Part shown: positions 25,532 to 34,581 of the stretch, piece after piece
Numbering within the stretch: the stretch's first letter is position 1
Layout of the letters: each line of letters begins with the position of its first letter
DNA from: RGIG4708 sp045633845
GTDB taxonomy: Bacteria > Bacillota > Clostridia > UMGS1810
Reading direction: 5' to 3'
DNA length: 64,000 bases
Assembly: GCA_045633845.1 (NCBI GenBank)
Contig: JAZQZC010000046.1
Coordinates: 1-64,000 of the forward strand
Translations under genes and position numbers: made by a program
The notes under the pieces: model-generated
The model's input: the letters and a program-made list of their open reading frames with translations, nothing else
Told to the model about the DNA's origin: nothing
Database searches by the model: none

Positions 25532-28500
25532 ATGAAAGTTAAGGCTATGAAAAGATTTTTATCGGCTTTCCTTGCATTATTTATGCTTGCAACTTTAATG
25601 CCGGTTTCAATGCCACAGACTGTATATGCCTTGTCGGATGAGGATATTTCGGCAACCGTTGAACTTGGTAAGGGTTTTAACCTTCTTGCAGGCAAAACCT
25701 TTGAAGCAGGAAATCTTCAGTCGGCACCTATTTTCAAATCAATGGAAAATATGAACCCCACAAAGACCCGTCTTGGTGATGTGGAGTCCAAAATGACATA
25801 TATTACGAGTATGTCATCCTATCTTGACAATACACATACAGATATATCGGTAGATGTTGGGGTATCTACCGAAATACTTCTTGCAAAAACAGATATCAAG
25901 GCAAAGTTTGGTTTCAAAGGCACATGGGAATCGGAAGGTTCAACCAACAAATCAAGACTTATTCTTGAAATTCTTGCAAAAGCATATAAATATTCAATGA
26001 ATATTAACCAGGGTGATCCGTGGGCAAAGGACGAAAACGGAAATTATGTAACACTTAATGATAAGTTTGCAAAAGACCTTATGAATATGGATCCCAAAGC
26101 ATTTTTCAACACCTACGGAACACATATTGTAACCCAGTATGACGCAGGTGGTGAAGCATATACCTCTTATGAAGGTACAGATACATCAAATTCAATGAAG
26201 AGTGAATTTGATATCGAAGCAAATGCATCGGTTGACGTAAGCACAAAGACCGTTGCTGCGGTTAATGTTGCGGTCAACACATCGGGCGGCGAAAAGCACG
26301 AAAACAGCTTTGCAAACAACAATCAGCAGATGAGCATGCGTGTTCGTGGCGGTGTCCCCATGTATTCCACATTTGATGCTATCATATCGGGTGATGCTGA
26401 CGATACAGTAAATGGATGGCTTGCATCAATGTATGGTATGGACGAAAACACTGGCTCAACAAAGTCCACAATGATTAAAAGTGACAACATGCAGCTTTTT
26501 GCAATGTGGGATTTGCTCAGTATGGATAAGTCGCAAAGCCACACAGCGCGTATAGAAGAACTTAAAAAATACTATATGGACAATGTGAAAGAAGAAATTG
26601 TCGATATGTATCAGGAGTTTATCTATGGTATTCCAACTAATTTTGCAGACGAATACGCTAAAATAAATACTGAAATCGTAACTAATAAAGAACTCGGTTC
26701 AGTTGACGGAATTCCTGAAGGTTTCTTACCTGTAAGAACAGAAGATGACCTTATGAGAATGAATGGAAATAAAAACTACATTCTTCTTAATGACATTGAA
26801 ATCACAGACGACTTCATACACGCAGCGGTAGATTATGATGAATTCAGAGGTGTATTTGACGGTAACGGACATACTATAAGCGGTCTGCAGTTAATAGACA
26901 CCAAAGGAAAATATGTTGGTCTCTTCCCACTTATCAATGCAGGTGCAGTAATCAAAAATCTTACCATTAAAAATGCCGAAGTTGTAGTTGAATCCGCTGA
27001 AGGCCAAACTGTGTATGCAGGTATCCTCTGCGGTGCCAATACGGAAGGTCTTACAGGCGGAGATCTTGGTAAAATTATGGATGTAAGAATTGAAGATTCA
27101 AGCATTGTCATAAAAGGTGGCGCAGGTACTACATATCTTGGTGGTATCGTTGGTTACACAGACAGTATAAGCGATAATACAAACGACAGAGCACTTCAGA
27201 GAGCAACAGTTAAAAACTGTGTAATTAAAAATGAACGTGCAGGTTCTGGTAATGCCGTTGGCGGTATCACAGGTTATCATAAAGGCGAAGGCGGATGGGC
27301 AATGCTCAGAGTTGCATCTTATGACAACGAAATATCAACTGCAGAGGGACATGCAGGCGGTGTTATAGGTCGCAGCGCATATCAGCGAGGCTCCTATGTA
27401 ATTTCGGCAGGCAACAGCCCGGCTAACGGTTACATTGGTTATCTTGAAAATGCAGAACATTCTTCAAATGAAACTTACGAAAAAATATTTGCAATCGGTG
27501 AAGAAGAATTTGCTCTGGGAACAGAAATCGAAATATTTGAAGAATGTGATAAGTATCTGACAGCAGTTGATGAATCACCGGTGTGGGGATATTCAGAAGG
27601 CGAGTGGGATGAACTTCCCGAGCCTGTGTTCAATACATTATATCCATACCTTATAGTTCATGCACCGGGCGGTATTACAGCATACAAGGATGCTACTCTT
27701 GGAACTAATGATATAACTGTATACTATGCAGCAGATCCTGCAGATAGTGCAACTTATGAAGATGTTACAGATTATGTGAACTTCTTCTATGATTTCAGCG
27801 AAGTTGGCACTACAACTGTTGCGGCTGTATACGGCAACAAAACAATAGAATTTGAAGTCGAAGTTTTAGAGCCTGTTGTAACAAAAGCAAATATTATAAA
27901 TGCAGGCAAAACCGAATATAAAATCGGCGATGTGTTCAGCCTTGATGATTTTGTAGGACAGATTGTATATTCAAACACTTTTACAGAAAATGTGTCAGTG
28001 GCAAATGCTGAATTTGTTGTAACAATCCCATCCCTTGAGGGTAATACACCTATCGTACCCGGGGAATATGTAATGGATTATGAAACCGACTCTGCAGAAG
28101 TTGTTGTAAAATACGGCGATGTTGAATTTATCTATAATATCTCTGTAGCTGAAGCAGACCCCGAAGGAAAAATTCAGTTCAAGGCAAACAGTGTAAAAAC
28201 CACTGCAGGACAAAGCTTTGTGCTTGATGTATTTATGGTGGATAATCCGGGTATTGTTGCACTTAAATCTACACTTGAGTTTGATGAAGATGTATTCGAG
28301 CTTATAGGCGTAACAGATAAAAATGTTTTTGACGCGTTTGAAGAATCCAAGTATAAAGACAATGAAGGAAATATTGTATACGATTCACCATACCAGATGT
28401 ACTGGAGTAGTCCGAAAGCAACTCAAAACAATACACACTACGGTGACCTTATAAGCTTTGAATTTAATGTTAAAAGCACTGACGATTTAAGCGACAAGAT

Positions 28501-30070
28501 TATTAAATTTAATTTTGTTGAAGCATTTGATGTGGACGGTAACCCCGTAGGCGGCACAACAGGAAAATTCAATATTGATATGTGTGAAATCAAAGTTGGT
28601 GATGTTGATGGAAGTGACAGAGTTAACGTATGGGATGCTGTTCTTTTAAGTCAACACTGCATTGATATTGCAAATACTGATCTGCTGATGGCAGCCGCTG
28701 ATGTTAACTATGACGGCTTTCCGGATGATATTGACTCAACATACTTAAACCGTTATGTTGTAGGTCTTTATGGATATTACGGTGCAGACGGCATCCCCGG
28801 AAGATATAAAGTTAACTTCAAGGGCAATGGCTTTGAAGAATTTACACAATATGTAACAGTAGGACAGGAACTTCCTATTCCTGTTGCAGATGAAAACAGC
28901 TTCCATGGTTGGTATGATAACCCAGACTTTGAAGGCCAACCAATCACAAAAGTTTCACTCTGGACAGGTGGCGAGTTTACCCTTTGGGCAAAGGTTGGAT
29001 ATCCGATATCATATGATCTTTTGTACGCAACACATGGCGAAGACTATGTAAATTATGATGAATTGCCAAATTGGTACTACTGTGATGAAGAAAATCCATT
29101 TAAACTTGATTTCACGTTGGAAGCAGAAGGACTTACATTCAATAATTGGGAAGTCAAGGTGGTACATGGTATAGCAACCAGTTCGCCAATTGAAATACCT
29201 GAAGCAGGTTTAACAACCATGCCCGGTGAATTGCAGTTGACACCTAAATATACAGGAAAAACATATGATATTTATGCACATGTATACAAAGAGGGAATTG
29301 TTGATATAACAGAAAAAATCGGAACCTATGAATATACTACACCGGGTTATTCTAATTATATTTACAAATCTCTTGTAAAAGATTTAGCGCCAAGCATTGA
29401 GGGTTATCCGGAAGGCGAAGTATATATGGATGCTGACTTTAAAGAACTTTGCGAATCCGACATAATCCAAACTCCATATTTTGGTGCAGGCAAAGCGGGC
29501 GATTTCCACTTGTACTATAAGTATGTTCCTATGTCTTACGATGTTACATTCGATTGGAACTACGAAGACGCACCGGCAATCGATGGTTTCACATATGAGT
29601 ATGGTGTTAAAGGTTTCAGCCTGCCAACAGATGTACCAAGTCGTCCCGGTTATACATTTACAGGTTGGAATATAGAATATAGAGATATGTATAATTCCAG
29701 AATTTATCCTGTAACAACAAGCGAATATGACAAGTACTGGTTGCTTGATAATGTTACTATTATGGGAACAGATGTAAAATTTGTTGCTCAGTGGACTGCA
29801 GATAGTCTGGCTGCGACAATATCCGCAATTAACACAATGACAGGCGTAACAACCCGATATACTTTTGATTCTACAGTAGATTATACAATGCCGGAAGGAC
29901 CCACAGAGCAGATATTGGTTGGAACTGTATATTATAAGTTTGATGGTTGGTACAGTACTCCCGATTATCAGGAGGGTACTCTTGTCACGAAAATTCTTGC
30001 AAATACATTTGATATTAATAACAGTAAGTACTATTCTAAGTGGTCACCTGTCAGTGAAGGGGTGAATTGA
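25532..30070 (+). CDS. Giant secreted MACPF/cohesin/dockerin/InlB-repeat protein 2
   Basis: Start ATG 25532 follows AAAGGAAGAAGG; the frame is open from 25469 but that part is the intergenic hairpin. The 1512-residue product is a paralogue of the preceding protein with the same order: signal peptide; MACPF domain (about 38-370, signature YGTHIVTQYDAGGEAYTSYE at about 194); GLUG-like beta-helix (from about 435, FRGVFDGNGHTISGLQL); Ig-like part; cohesin-like domain (about 878-1015, NPGIVALKSTLEFDEDVFEL); type I dockerin (about 1021-1085, GDVDGSDRVNVWDAVLLSQH and ADVNYDGFPDDIDS); and fewer InlB-type repeats. The MACPF half is much more alike than the C-terminal half, which suggests the tails evolve faster to meet different partners. 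Confidence 0.9.
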   Translation: MKVKAMKRFLSAFLALFMLATLMPVSMPQTVYALSDEDISATVELGKGFNLLAGKTFEAGNLQSAPIFKSMENMNPTKTRLGDVESKMTYITSMSSYLDNTHTDISVDVGVSTEILLAKTDIKAKFGFKGTWESEGSTNKSRLILEILAKAYKYSMNINQGDPWAKDENGNYVTLNDKFAKDLMNMDPKAFFNTYGTHIVTQYDAGGEAYTSYEGTDTSNSMKSEFDIEANASVDVSTKTVAAVNVAVNTSGGEKHENSFANNNQQMSMRVRGGVPMYSTFDAIISGDADDTVNGWLASMYGMDENTGSTKSTMIKSDNMQLFAMWDLLSMDKSQSHTARIEELKKYYMDNVKEEIVDMYQEFIYGIPTNFADEYAKINTEIVTNKELGSVDGIPEGFLPVRTEDDLMRMNGNKNYILLNDIEITDDFIHAAVDYDEFRGVFDGNGHTISGLQLIDTKGKYVGLFPLINAGAVIKNLTIKNAEVVVESAEGQTVYAGILCGANTEGLTGGDLGKIMDVRIEDSSIVIKGGAGTTYLGGIVGYTDSISDNTNDRALQRATVKNCVIKNERAGSGNAVGGITGYHKGEGGWAMLRVASYDNEISTAEGHAGGVIGRSAYQRGSYVISAGNSPANGYIGYLENAEHSSNETYEKIFAIGEEEFALGTEIEIFEECDKYLTAVDESPVWGYSEGEWDELPEPVFNTLYPYLIVHAPGGITAYKDATLGTNDITVYYAADPADSATYEDVTDYVNFFYDFSEVGTTTVAAVYGNKTIEFEVEVLEPVVTKANIINAGKTEYKIGDVFSLDDFVGQIVYSNTFTENVSVANAEFVVTIPSLEGNTPIVPGEYVMDYETDSAEVVVKYGDVEFIYNISVAEADPEGKIQFKANSVKTTAGQSFVLDVFMVDNPGIVALKSTLEFDEDVFELIGVTDKNVFDAFEESKYKDNEGNIVYDSPYQMYWSSPKATQNNTHYGDLISFEFNVKSTDDLSDKIIKFNFVEAFDVDGNPVGGTTGKFNIDMCEIKVGDVDGSDRVNVWDAVLLSQHCIDIANTDLLMAAADVNYDGFPDDIDSTYLNRYVVGLYGYYGADGIPGRYKVNFKGNGFEEFTQYVTVGQELPIPVADENSFHGWYDNPDFEGQPITKVSLWTGGEFTLWAKVGYPISYDLLYATHGEDYVNYDELPNWYYCDEENPFKLDFTLEAEGLTFNNWEVKVVHGIATSSPIEIPEAGLTTMPGELQLTPKYTGKTYDIYAHVYKEGIVDITEKIGTYEYTTPGYSNYIYKSLVKDLAPSIEGYPEGEVYMDADFKELCESDIIQTPYFGAGKAGDFHLYYKYVPMSYDVTFDWNYEDAPAIDGFTYEYGVKGFSLPTDVPSRPGYTFTGWNIEYRDMYNSRIYPVTTSEYDKYWLLDNVTIMGTDVKFVAQWTADSLAATISAINTMTGVTTRYTFDSTVDYTMPEGPTEQILVGTVYYKFDGWYSTPDYQEGTLVTKILANTFDINNSKYYSKWSPVSEGVN

Positions 30071-30071
30071 T

Positions 30072-30815
30072 ATGACAAACATAAAGAAAATTATAACAAT
30101 AGTTTTATGTATGCTGCTTGCAATCTCTTCTGTAGTAACAGTATCCGCTGAGGAAAGTGAATTTTCGGGGATTGTTTCCAAAAATGTTGAAGTTTCGGAA
30201 AACGGCGATGTGGAGGTTTTAATTGACATCGCCGGTAACCCCGGTATAACAGCACTTATCCTTGAGGTGTCATATGACAGCGAGGTACTTACTTTAAAGG
30301 AAAACGGTTTTACCGACACAGGGCTTTTGGTTGGTAATGTTCCAACCACAATCACAAGAAATCCGTTCCGTCTTGGCTGGCAACATTCTGATGCAACAGC
30401 TGCAAACAATTATAAGAATGGAAGCATTGCAAAACTTGCCTTTGAAATGAAGGAAGGATTTTATGGAACAACGGACGTTGTGGTGACCTATATTTCAGCA
30501 CAGACCTTCATAGATGATATGTTTGTTCGTCCGCCTGCTATGGAAAGCGGAGTTATATCTGTTACCAGAGATAAGCTTGCAATTAAAGACGGTGTTGTAG
30601 TCGCAAATGACGTAAACGGCGAAACATTAATTATAGCAAGCTATGACGAAAACAGTATGGTAGATTGCAAAGTATATCCTAATTCAATAGGTGATGTGAA
30701 AATTACAATAGCTGATGTGCTTAACACAAGCGGAGCAACTAAAGTTAAAGCATTCCTGTGGGAAAACTTAGCAACTCTTGTACCTGTGTGCGACTGTGCA
30801 GAAACAGAATTGTAA
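30072..30815 (+). CDS. Small secreted cohesin-domain protein
   Basis: A 247-residue exported protein starting one base after the stop of the second MACPF gene. It has a signal peptide (IITIVLCMLLAISSVVTVSA) and a single cohesin-like domain (about 30-170: NGDVEVLIDIAGNPGITALI, RLGWQHSDATAANNY, GSIAKLAFEMKEG). The remainder (about 175-247) is a small beta-rich domain ending CDCAETEL. It has no dockerin, SLH or sortase motif, so it may be a free adaptor that caps or bridges dockerins of the larger proteins. It closes the operon, before a strong hairpin. Confidence 0.82.
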   Translation: MTNIKKIITIVLCMLLAISSVVTVSAEESEFSGIVSKNVEVSENGDVEVLIDIAGNPGITALILEVSYDSEVLTLKENGFTDTGLLVGNVPTTITRNPFRLGWQHSDATAANNYKNGSIAKLAFEMKEGFYGTTDVVVTYISAQTFIDDMFVRPPAMESGVISVTRDKLAIKDGVVVANDVNGETLIIASYDENSMVDCKVYPNSIGDVKITIADVLNTSGATKVKAFLWENLATLVPVCDCAETEL

Positions 30816-30835
30816 CAGTTATATAGTATAAAAGT

Positions 30836-30873
30836 AAGGAGCATAACCTAAAGCGGGTTATGCTCCTTGTCTT
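30836..30873 (+). terminator. Terminator of the MACPF/cohesin operon
   Basis: AAGGAGCATAACC (30836-30848) pairs perfectly over 13 bp with GGTTATGCTCCTT (30856-30868), then GTCTTGT. The T-run is short but the stem is strong and lies just after the last gene. Confidence 0.8.
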
Positions 30874-31551
30874 GTATAACTAAAACCACCCACATAGTTT
30901 TTTATGATAATCATAAAGTATAATTAAATAAGATTGTTATGAAATTTAAAAAAGTGGAACTAATTGTTCTGTTTTACCCCCTTAATTAGTATGTTTTCTT
31001 TTTATCTTTTATCAGATAAAATTTAATTAATAGGTAAAAGGAAAACAAACTGATGGAGGTTACCCCTCATTTTTGTTGGTGTTCTTTGTGCGAGTTGCAA
31101 TGTAAAATAGAATTAAGAAGGGGAGTAAATGATTAATTCAACTTGTATATTTATGTTGATAAAGGACAGTTCATATTTTAAAAGCAAAAATATTTATAAA
31201 ATGATGCGTTTTGTTTCATTAAACTTCCCGTATTAGGTTGTTTTCTTCGTTTGATTTAAGAGATAAAATTATAATTGTAGTAGGACAAACAGTATACAAA
31301 TATTGGAAAAAGGCATGCGAATCCGAGAACTTTTGTCCCCGTTATTGTCAGTTCCTTTTGGGAAAATTATGCGGTAAAATAATAGTATGGAAGGAGGATT
31401 ATGATTTCATAATTTGCTTTACTAATACTACACATTGCAGGGCTAGCAATATATGTTAATAAAAGATGATAATATAGCGCATTCTGAAATCTATTTAAAA
31501 AAGGAGGAGCATAAAAATTTAATAATTATGAAAGCGAGGTGAATAAAAGAA
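30874..31551. other. Gene-poor A/T-rich region
   Basis: No convincing gene. It contains an imperfect inverted repeat, GTTTTCTTTTTATC (30990s) with GGTAAAAGGAAAAC (to about 31045), a nested AACTAATT/AATTAGT pair just before it, and GAGGTTACCCCTC followed by ATTTTTG, which may be a weak terminator. Two stray ribosome-site-like sequences (GGAAGGAGG near 31390 and AAGGAGGAG near 31500) precede only short open frames, suggesting eroded genes. Confidence 0.45.
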
Positions 31552-31800
31552 ATGGATATGAAAGAGTTTGAAAAATATAAGAATATGTCTATTGATGAAA
31601 TAGACGAAAGTGAATTGGTTGATATAAATGATGTAGATGTAAGAATGGATTTACCTCCTAAAGAAAGATTAAAATACACTTTGGATCAAGTTAAGAATCC
31701 ATACTTCTTTAAGGTGGGAAAATACATAGTAAAATCAACCTTTTCAGAAGGTTCAGGATGCACAATAGAGGATTGTGTTAGAGCACTATTGATGTTATAA
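31552..31800 (+). CDS. DUF6870-like small protein
   Basis: An 82-residue acidic protein. After an N-terminal helix it reads MSIDEIDESELVDINDVDVR, then LPPKERLKYTLDQVKNPYFF, KVGKYIVKSTFSEGSGCTIE and a final amphipathic helix. The DIxDV, LPxxER and QxKNPYxFK elements match DUF6870, a family of unknown role often carried by conjugative or other mobile DNA of Clostridia. GAGGTG lies 10 bases before the ATG. It is isolated in decayed DNA, so it is probably a leftover of a mobile element. Confidence 0.65.
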   Translation: MDMKEFEKYKNMSIDEIDESELVDINDVDVRMDLPPKERLKYTLDQVKNPYFFKVGKYIVKSTFSEGSGCTIEDCVRALLML

Positions 31801-32082
31801 CTTGAATAGCAAAATAAAATATAAAAATAAAATGGAAACGAAACCTTGTGTTTATGTAAAAATCAGTATATTGAGTCTGTAGTTCGCTTACAAAAAATCA
31901 GAATGCGTAAACTTCTGCTTCATCCAATGATGCTGGGTGAAGTAGAAGTTATCTGAATTTTTAATCAATAGGAGGAGTATAGTAGAATAGTTTATTAAGA
32001 AAAATAGGTAGCACAGAAAGATGGCAAGAACAGAAAAGAAATTTTAAAAAGTTAATATGGACTTTGATAAGTGTGAAGTTTC
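31801..32082. other. Intergenic region with a long hairpin
   Basis: AACTTCTGCTTCA (31910-31922) pairs with TGAAGTAGAAGTT (31938-31950), 13 bp with one G-U pair, and the outer sequences AAAAAATCAGA and TCTGAATTTTT extend the stem after a small internal loop. It could be a terminator or the subterminal hairpin of a lost insertion element. No gene is visible. Confidence 0.55.
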
Positions 32083-32269
32083 CTCGTGTCAAGTCCACCG
32101 ATTTTAAAAGATTAGTTTGCAATTTTTAACCATTTATGATATAATGCAATAGCGAAAAAATATAGTAATTTCGCAGGCTCCGAAGAATTTTGTTCAGAAA
32201 AAATCTAGTGAAAAATTAAGGAAAAAATAGTAGGTCCTATTATTCACTGTTCTCCTGACTTGACACGAG
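32083..32269. repeat. 188-bp structured intergenic element, copy D
   Basis: The ends CTCGTGTCAAGTC and GACTTGACACGAG are perfect 13-base inverted repeats. The first internal stem is TTGCA/TGCAA where copies A-C have CCGAT/ATCGG, and the second is GCGAAA/TTTCGC where A and B have GCGAGAA/TTCTCGC: both sides changed together. CTAGTGAA, TTCACTG and AATAGTAGGTCCTATT are kept. It lies directly before the truncated methyltransferase. Confidence 0.88.
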
Positions 32270-32330
32270 CATTGTAAAGAGTGTCGGAATTTGTCAGAAA
32301 AGAAATTAAAGTGTGGAAAGGAATATCGAT

Positions 32331-32730
32331 ATGGATATCATACAGAGTTTTTATGATAATTTAGCTTCACAATATGATAAACTTTTTCTTGATTGGCAAG
32401 CCACAACAAAAGAACAATCTTTAATTTTGGATAAATTGTTTAAACATAATGGATATGATAATCAGTCTAAAATTCTTGATTGTGCTTGTGGTATTGGAAC
32501 TCAGGCAATAGGGCTTGCCTCTATAGGATATAATGTAACTGCTTCTGATATAAGTGATGGTGAACTTGAGGAGGCGAGGCGGCGAGCTATAAAAAAAGAT
32601 GTAAAGATTTGTTTTGAAAATGCTGATTTTCGCACATTATACAAAACTTTTTAATGGTTGTAGTAGTGTGGTATGGAAATTTCCTAAAGAAACAGGTTTT
32701 TACCAACCAATTGTAATTGCAAAAAAGTAA
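32331..32730 (+). pseudogene. Truncated copy of the class I methyltransferase
   Basis: The first ~107 codons are nearly identical to the intact gene at 61-816 (same start region, ILDCACGIGTQAIGLA). The sequence then jumps to the last ~26 codons (NGCSSVVWK...IVIAKK). About 355 bases are missing, with the junction in a short CTTT-rich homology; the frame shifts and a stop follows at 32652. The upstream 50 bases also match the flank of the intact gene. The core beyond the SAM loop is lost, so no activity is expected. Confidence 0.9.
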
Positions 32731-32761
32731 TGTTTTTTAGTTCTAACATAAGGTGACAGTT

Positions 32762-33012
32762 GTGATTAAACAAAAAATAGCAGACAGAAAACATATCTTG
32801 GCATTGAGCTTGAAGCAGGTATCGGCGGTGCGTGGGGGATGGCTCTTCTCGCGGCATATATGATGGCAAACCAAAATATATTTCTTGGCGATTGGCTTGA
32901 TACAAATGTATTCGGCAATATGCAAAACAAGTTTTGCAGCAACATAGTACATCCGCTAAGGGCTTTGACAAATTCTTATAAATCAGGTCTTGTTTTATAT
33001 ACTGCATTTTAA
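32762..33012 (+). pseudogene. C-terminal remnant of an FGGY-family sugar kinase
   Basis: The frame from 32791 to the TAA at 33010-33012 reads LGIELEAGIGGAWGMALLAA, then YMMANQNIFLGDWLDTNVFG, which matches the last part of xylulokinase/ribulokinase-type FGGY kinases (the glycine-rich GGAWGMALLAAY loop near the C-terminus). A fragment IKQKIADR in another frame just upstream suggests a frameshift. All of the catalytic N-terminal domain is missing. It lies between the truncated methyltransferase and a strong promoter, in decayed DNA. Confidence 0.6.
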
Positions 33013-33034
33013 TTAAAAATATTTGAATTTGTTA

Positions 33035-33063
33035 TTGACAAATGACAATAGTTGATTTATAAT
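33035..33063 (+). promoter_or_regulatory. Consensus sigma-A promoter upstream of the antiporter
   Basis: TTGACA (33035-33040), a 17-base spacer and TATAAT (33058-33063). It is a perfect match to consensus, followed 35 bases later by an intrinsic terminator that lies before the antiporter start. Confidence 0.88.
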
Positions 33064-33097
33064 TACAGAGGTTTTAAATTCTATATCATTACTTAAC

Positions 33098-33126
33098 AAA
33101 AAACAGGGCGAAATCCCTGTTTTTTA
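33098..33126 (+). terminator. Leader terminator before the antiporter gene
   Basis: AAAAAACAGGG (33098-33108) pairs with CCCTGTTTTTT (33115-33125). It follows a perfect promoter, so transcripts of about 55 bases would end here unless the terminator is passed. Confidence 0.85.
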
Positions 33127-33163
33127 TTGGGTAAACAGTTTTTGGAAAGAAGATGAAGTATTC

Positions 33164-34462
33164 ATGAACACATTATTATCAGTATCTATTGCCTTGCTCG
33201 CAGGCCTTCTTATGACAAGGGTATTTAAACCTCTCAAATTGCCTGCCGTAACAGCGTACCTCATTGCAGGCGTGTTAATCGGCCCTTATTGCCTTGGTGC
33301 TCTCGGTATTGAAGGTCTTGGATTTGCAACCTCAGAGGCTGTTGCAGGGCTCTCTCTCGTATCCGAGGTTGCTCTCGGCTTTATTGCATTTTCAATCGGT
33401 AACGAATTCCGTCTTTCGGATTTAAAAAAGACAGGTAAACAAGCTTTTGTAATTGGTATATTTCAGGCGCTCGTTGCAACCTTGTTTGTAGATTTGGCAT
33501 TGCTTGCAGTACATAAAATTATGCCCGACAAGCTTACACTTCCGCAGCTTATCACTCTTGGCGCAATTGCAACTGCTACCGCTCCTGCGGCAACTCTTAT
33601 GGTTGTTCGTCAGTACAAAGCCGAAGGCCCGCTTACAAAGCTCCTTTTGCCTATAGTTGCACTTGATGACGCAGTAGGCCTTATAGTTTTTGCCGTATCC
33701 TTCGGTGTCGCAAAAACTCTTGTTACAGGCGATGTAGATATGTTTTCTATTATAGTTAACCCAATTGTTGAAATTGTTTGCTCTCTCACGCTTGGTGCAA
33801 TAATGGGTTGGATATTAACTCAGCTCGAAAAGCTTTTCAATTCAAATACAAATCGTCTCAATATGTCTATTGCATTTGTGTTTGTAACAGTTGCACTTTC
33901 CATGATGGACTTCCATATCGGTGCACTTCACATCAGCTTTTCGTCATTGCTTGTATGTATGATGCTTGGTACAATATTCTGCAATATTTGTCCTCTTTCA
34001 CACGATTTGATGGAGCAGACAGACAGATGGACATCTCCGCTTTTTGCACTCTTTTTTGTAATAAGCGGTGCAGAGCTTGAACTTTCGGTATTTGGTGATT
34101 GGGCAATAGTTGTAATAGGTGTTGTATATATTCTGTTCCGCTCACTTGGTAAATACATTGGTTCGTTTGCAAGCGCAAAAGCTACAAAATGCTCACCGAG
34201 CATATGCAAGTACCTTGGTATAACACTTTTGCCTCAGGCTGGTGTTGCTCTTGGTATGTGTGCAACAGCAATGCAGCTTGGTGACCAAGGTAATCTTATC
34301 CGCAATATCACCTTGTTTGCAGTGCTTATTTACGAATTGTTTGGACCAATCCTTACAAGACAGGCACTTACTGCAGCAGGAGATATCAAGCCAAAATCAC
34401 ACGAGGTTGAAAACAGAAGAAAAATCAAGCTTGAAATGGCGAAAAGTGCAAGGGAAAAGTAA
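33164..34462 (+). CDS. CPA2-type cation:proton antiporter
   Basis: A 432-residue integral membrane protein with about 11-13 hydrophobic segments. It opens LLSVSIALLAGLLMTRVF, then LPAVTAYLIAGVLIGP, a family hallmark, with the ion-binding region PIVALDDAVGLIVFA (paired Asp near residue 170), as in CPA2 Na+/H+ or K+/H+ exchangers. It lacks the C-terminal TrkA-N domain of Kef proteins. The ion is not determined by sequence. It is monocistronic, with its own terminator. The leader includes a promoter-terminator pair, so expression may be attenuated. Confidence 0.9.
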   Translation: MNTLLSVSIALLAGLLMTRVFKPLKLPAVTAYLIAGVLIGPYCLGALGIEGLGFATSEAVAGLSLVSEVALGFIAFSIGNEFRLSDLKKTGKQAFVIGIFQALVATLFVDLALLAVHKIMPDKLTLPQLITLGAIATATAPAATLMVVRQYKAEGPLTKLLLPIVALDDAVGLIVFAVSFGVAKTLVTGDVDMFSIIVNPIVEIVCSLTLGAIMGWILTQLEKLFNSNTNRLNMSIAFVFVTVALSMMDFHIGALHISFSSLLVCMMLGTIFCNICPLSHDLMEQTDRWTSPLFALFFVISGAELELSVFGDWAIVVIGVVYILFRSLGKYIGSFASAKATKCSPSICKYLGITLLPQAGVALGMCATAMQLGDQGNLIRNITLFAVLIYELFGPILTRQALTAAGDIKPKSHEVENRRKIKLEMAKSAREK

Positions 34463-34475
34463 CAACATAACTTTC

Positions 34476-34510
34476 AAGATGCAACAAATAAATTTGTTGC
34501 ATCTTTTTTT
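34476..34510 (+). terminator. Terminator after the antiporter gene
   Basis: AAGATGCAACAAAT pairs perfectly with ATTTGTTGCATCTT (14 bp, 2-base loop), followed by seven T. Confidence 0.95.
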
Positions 34511-34521
34511 AATTTAATATA

Positions 34522-34550
34522 TTGACAGTATGGACTATACAAATTACAAT
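34522..34550 (+). promoter_or_regulatory. Promoter of the SLH/phosphate-binding lipoprotein gene
   Basis: TTGACA (34522-34527), a 17-base spacer and TACAAT (34545-34550), about 30 bases before the start codon. Confidence 0.8.
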
Positions 34551-34581
34551 AAAAATATAAAGCATAAGAGGAGGTTTTACT

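Noticed and set aside
20201..30815. Cellulosome for plant-polysaccharide degradation
   Set aside because: Cohesins and dockerins are present, but no glycoside hydrolase or carbohydrate-binding module is encoded here; the effector domains are MACPF-like.
31238..31459. A 73-codon open frame in the decayed region
   Set aside because: Non-ATG start with no ribosome site and no recognisable domain.
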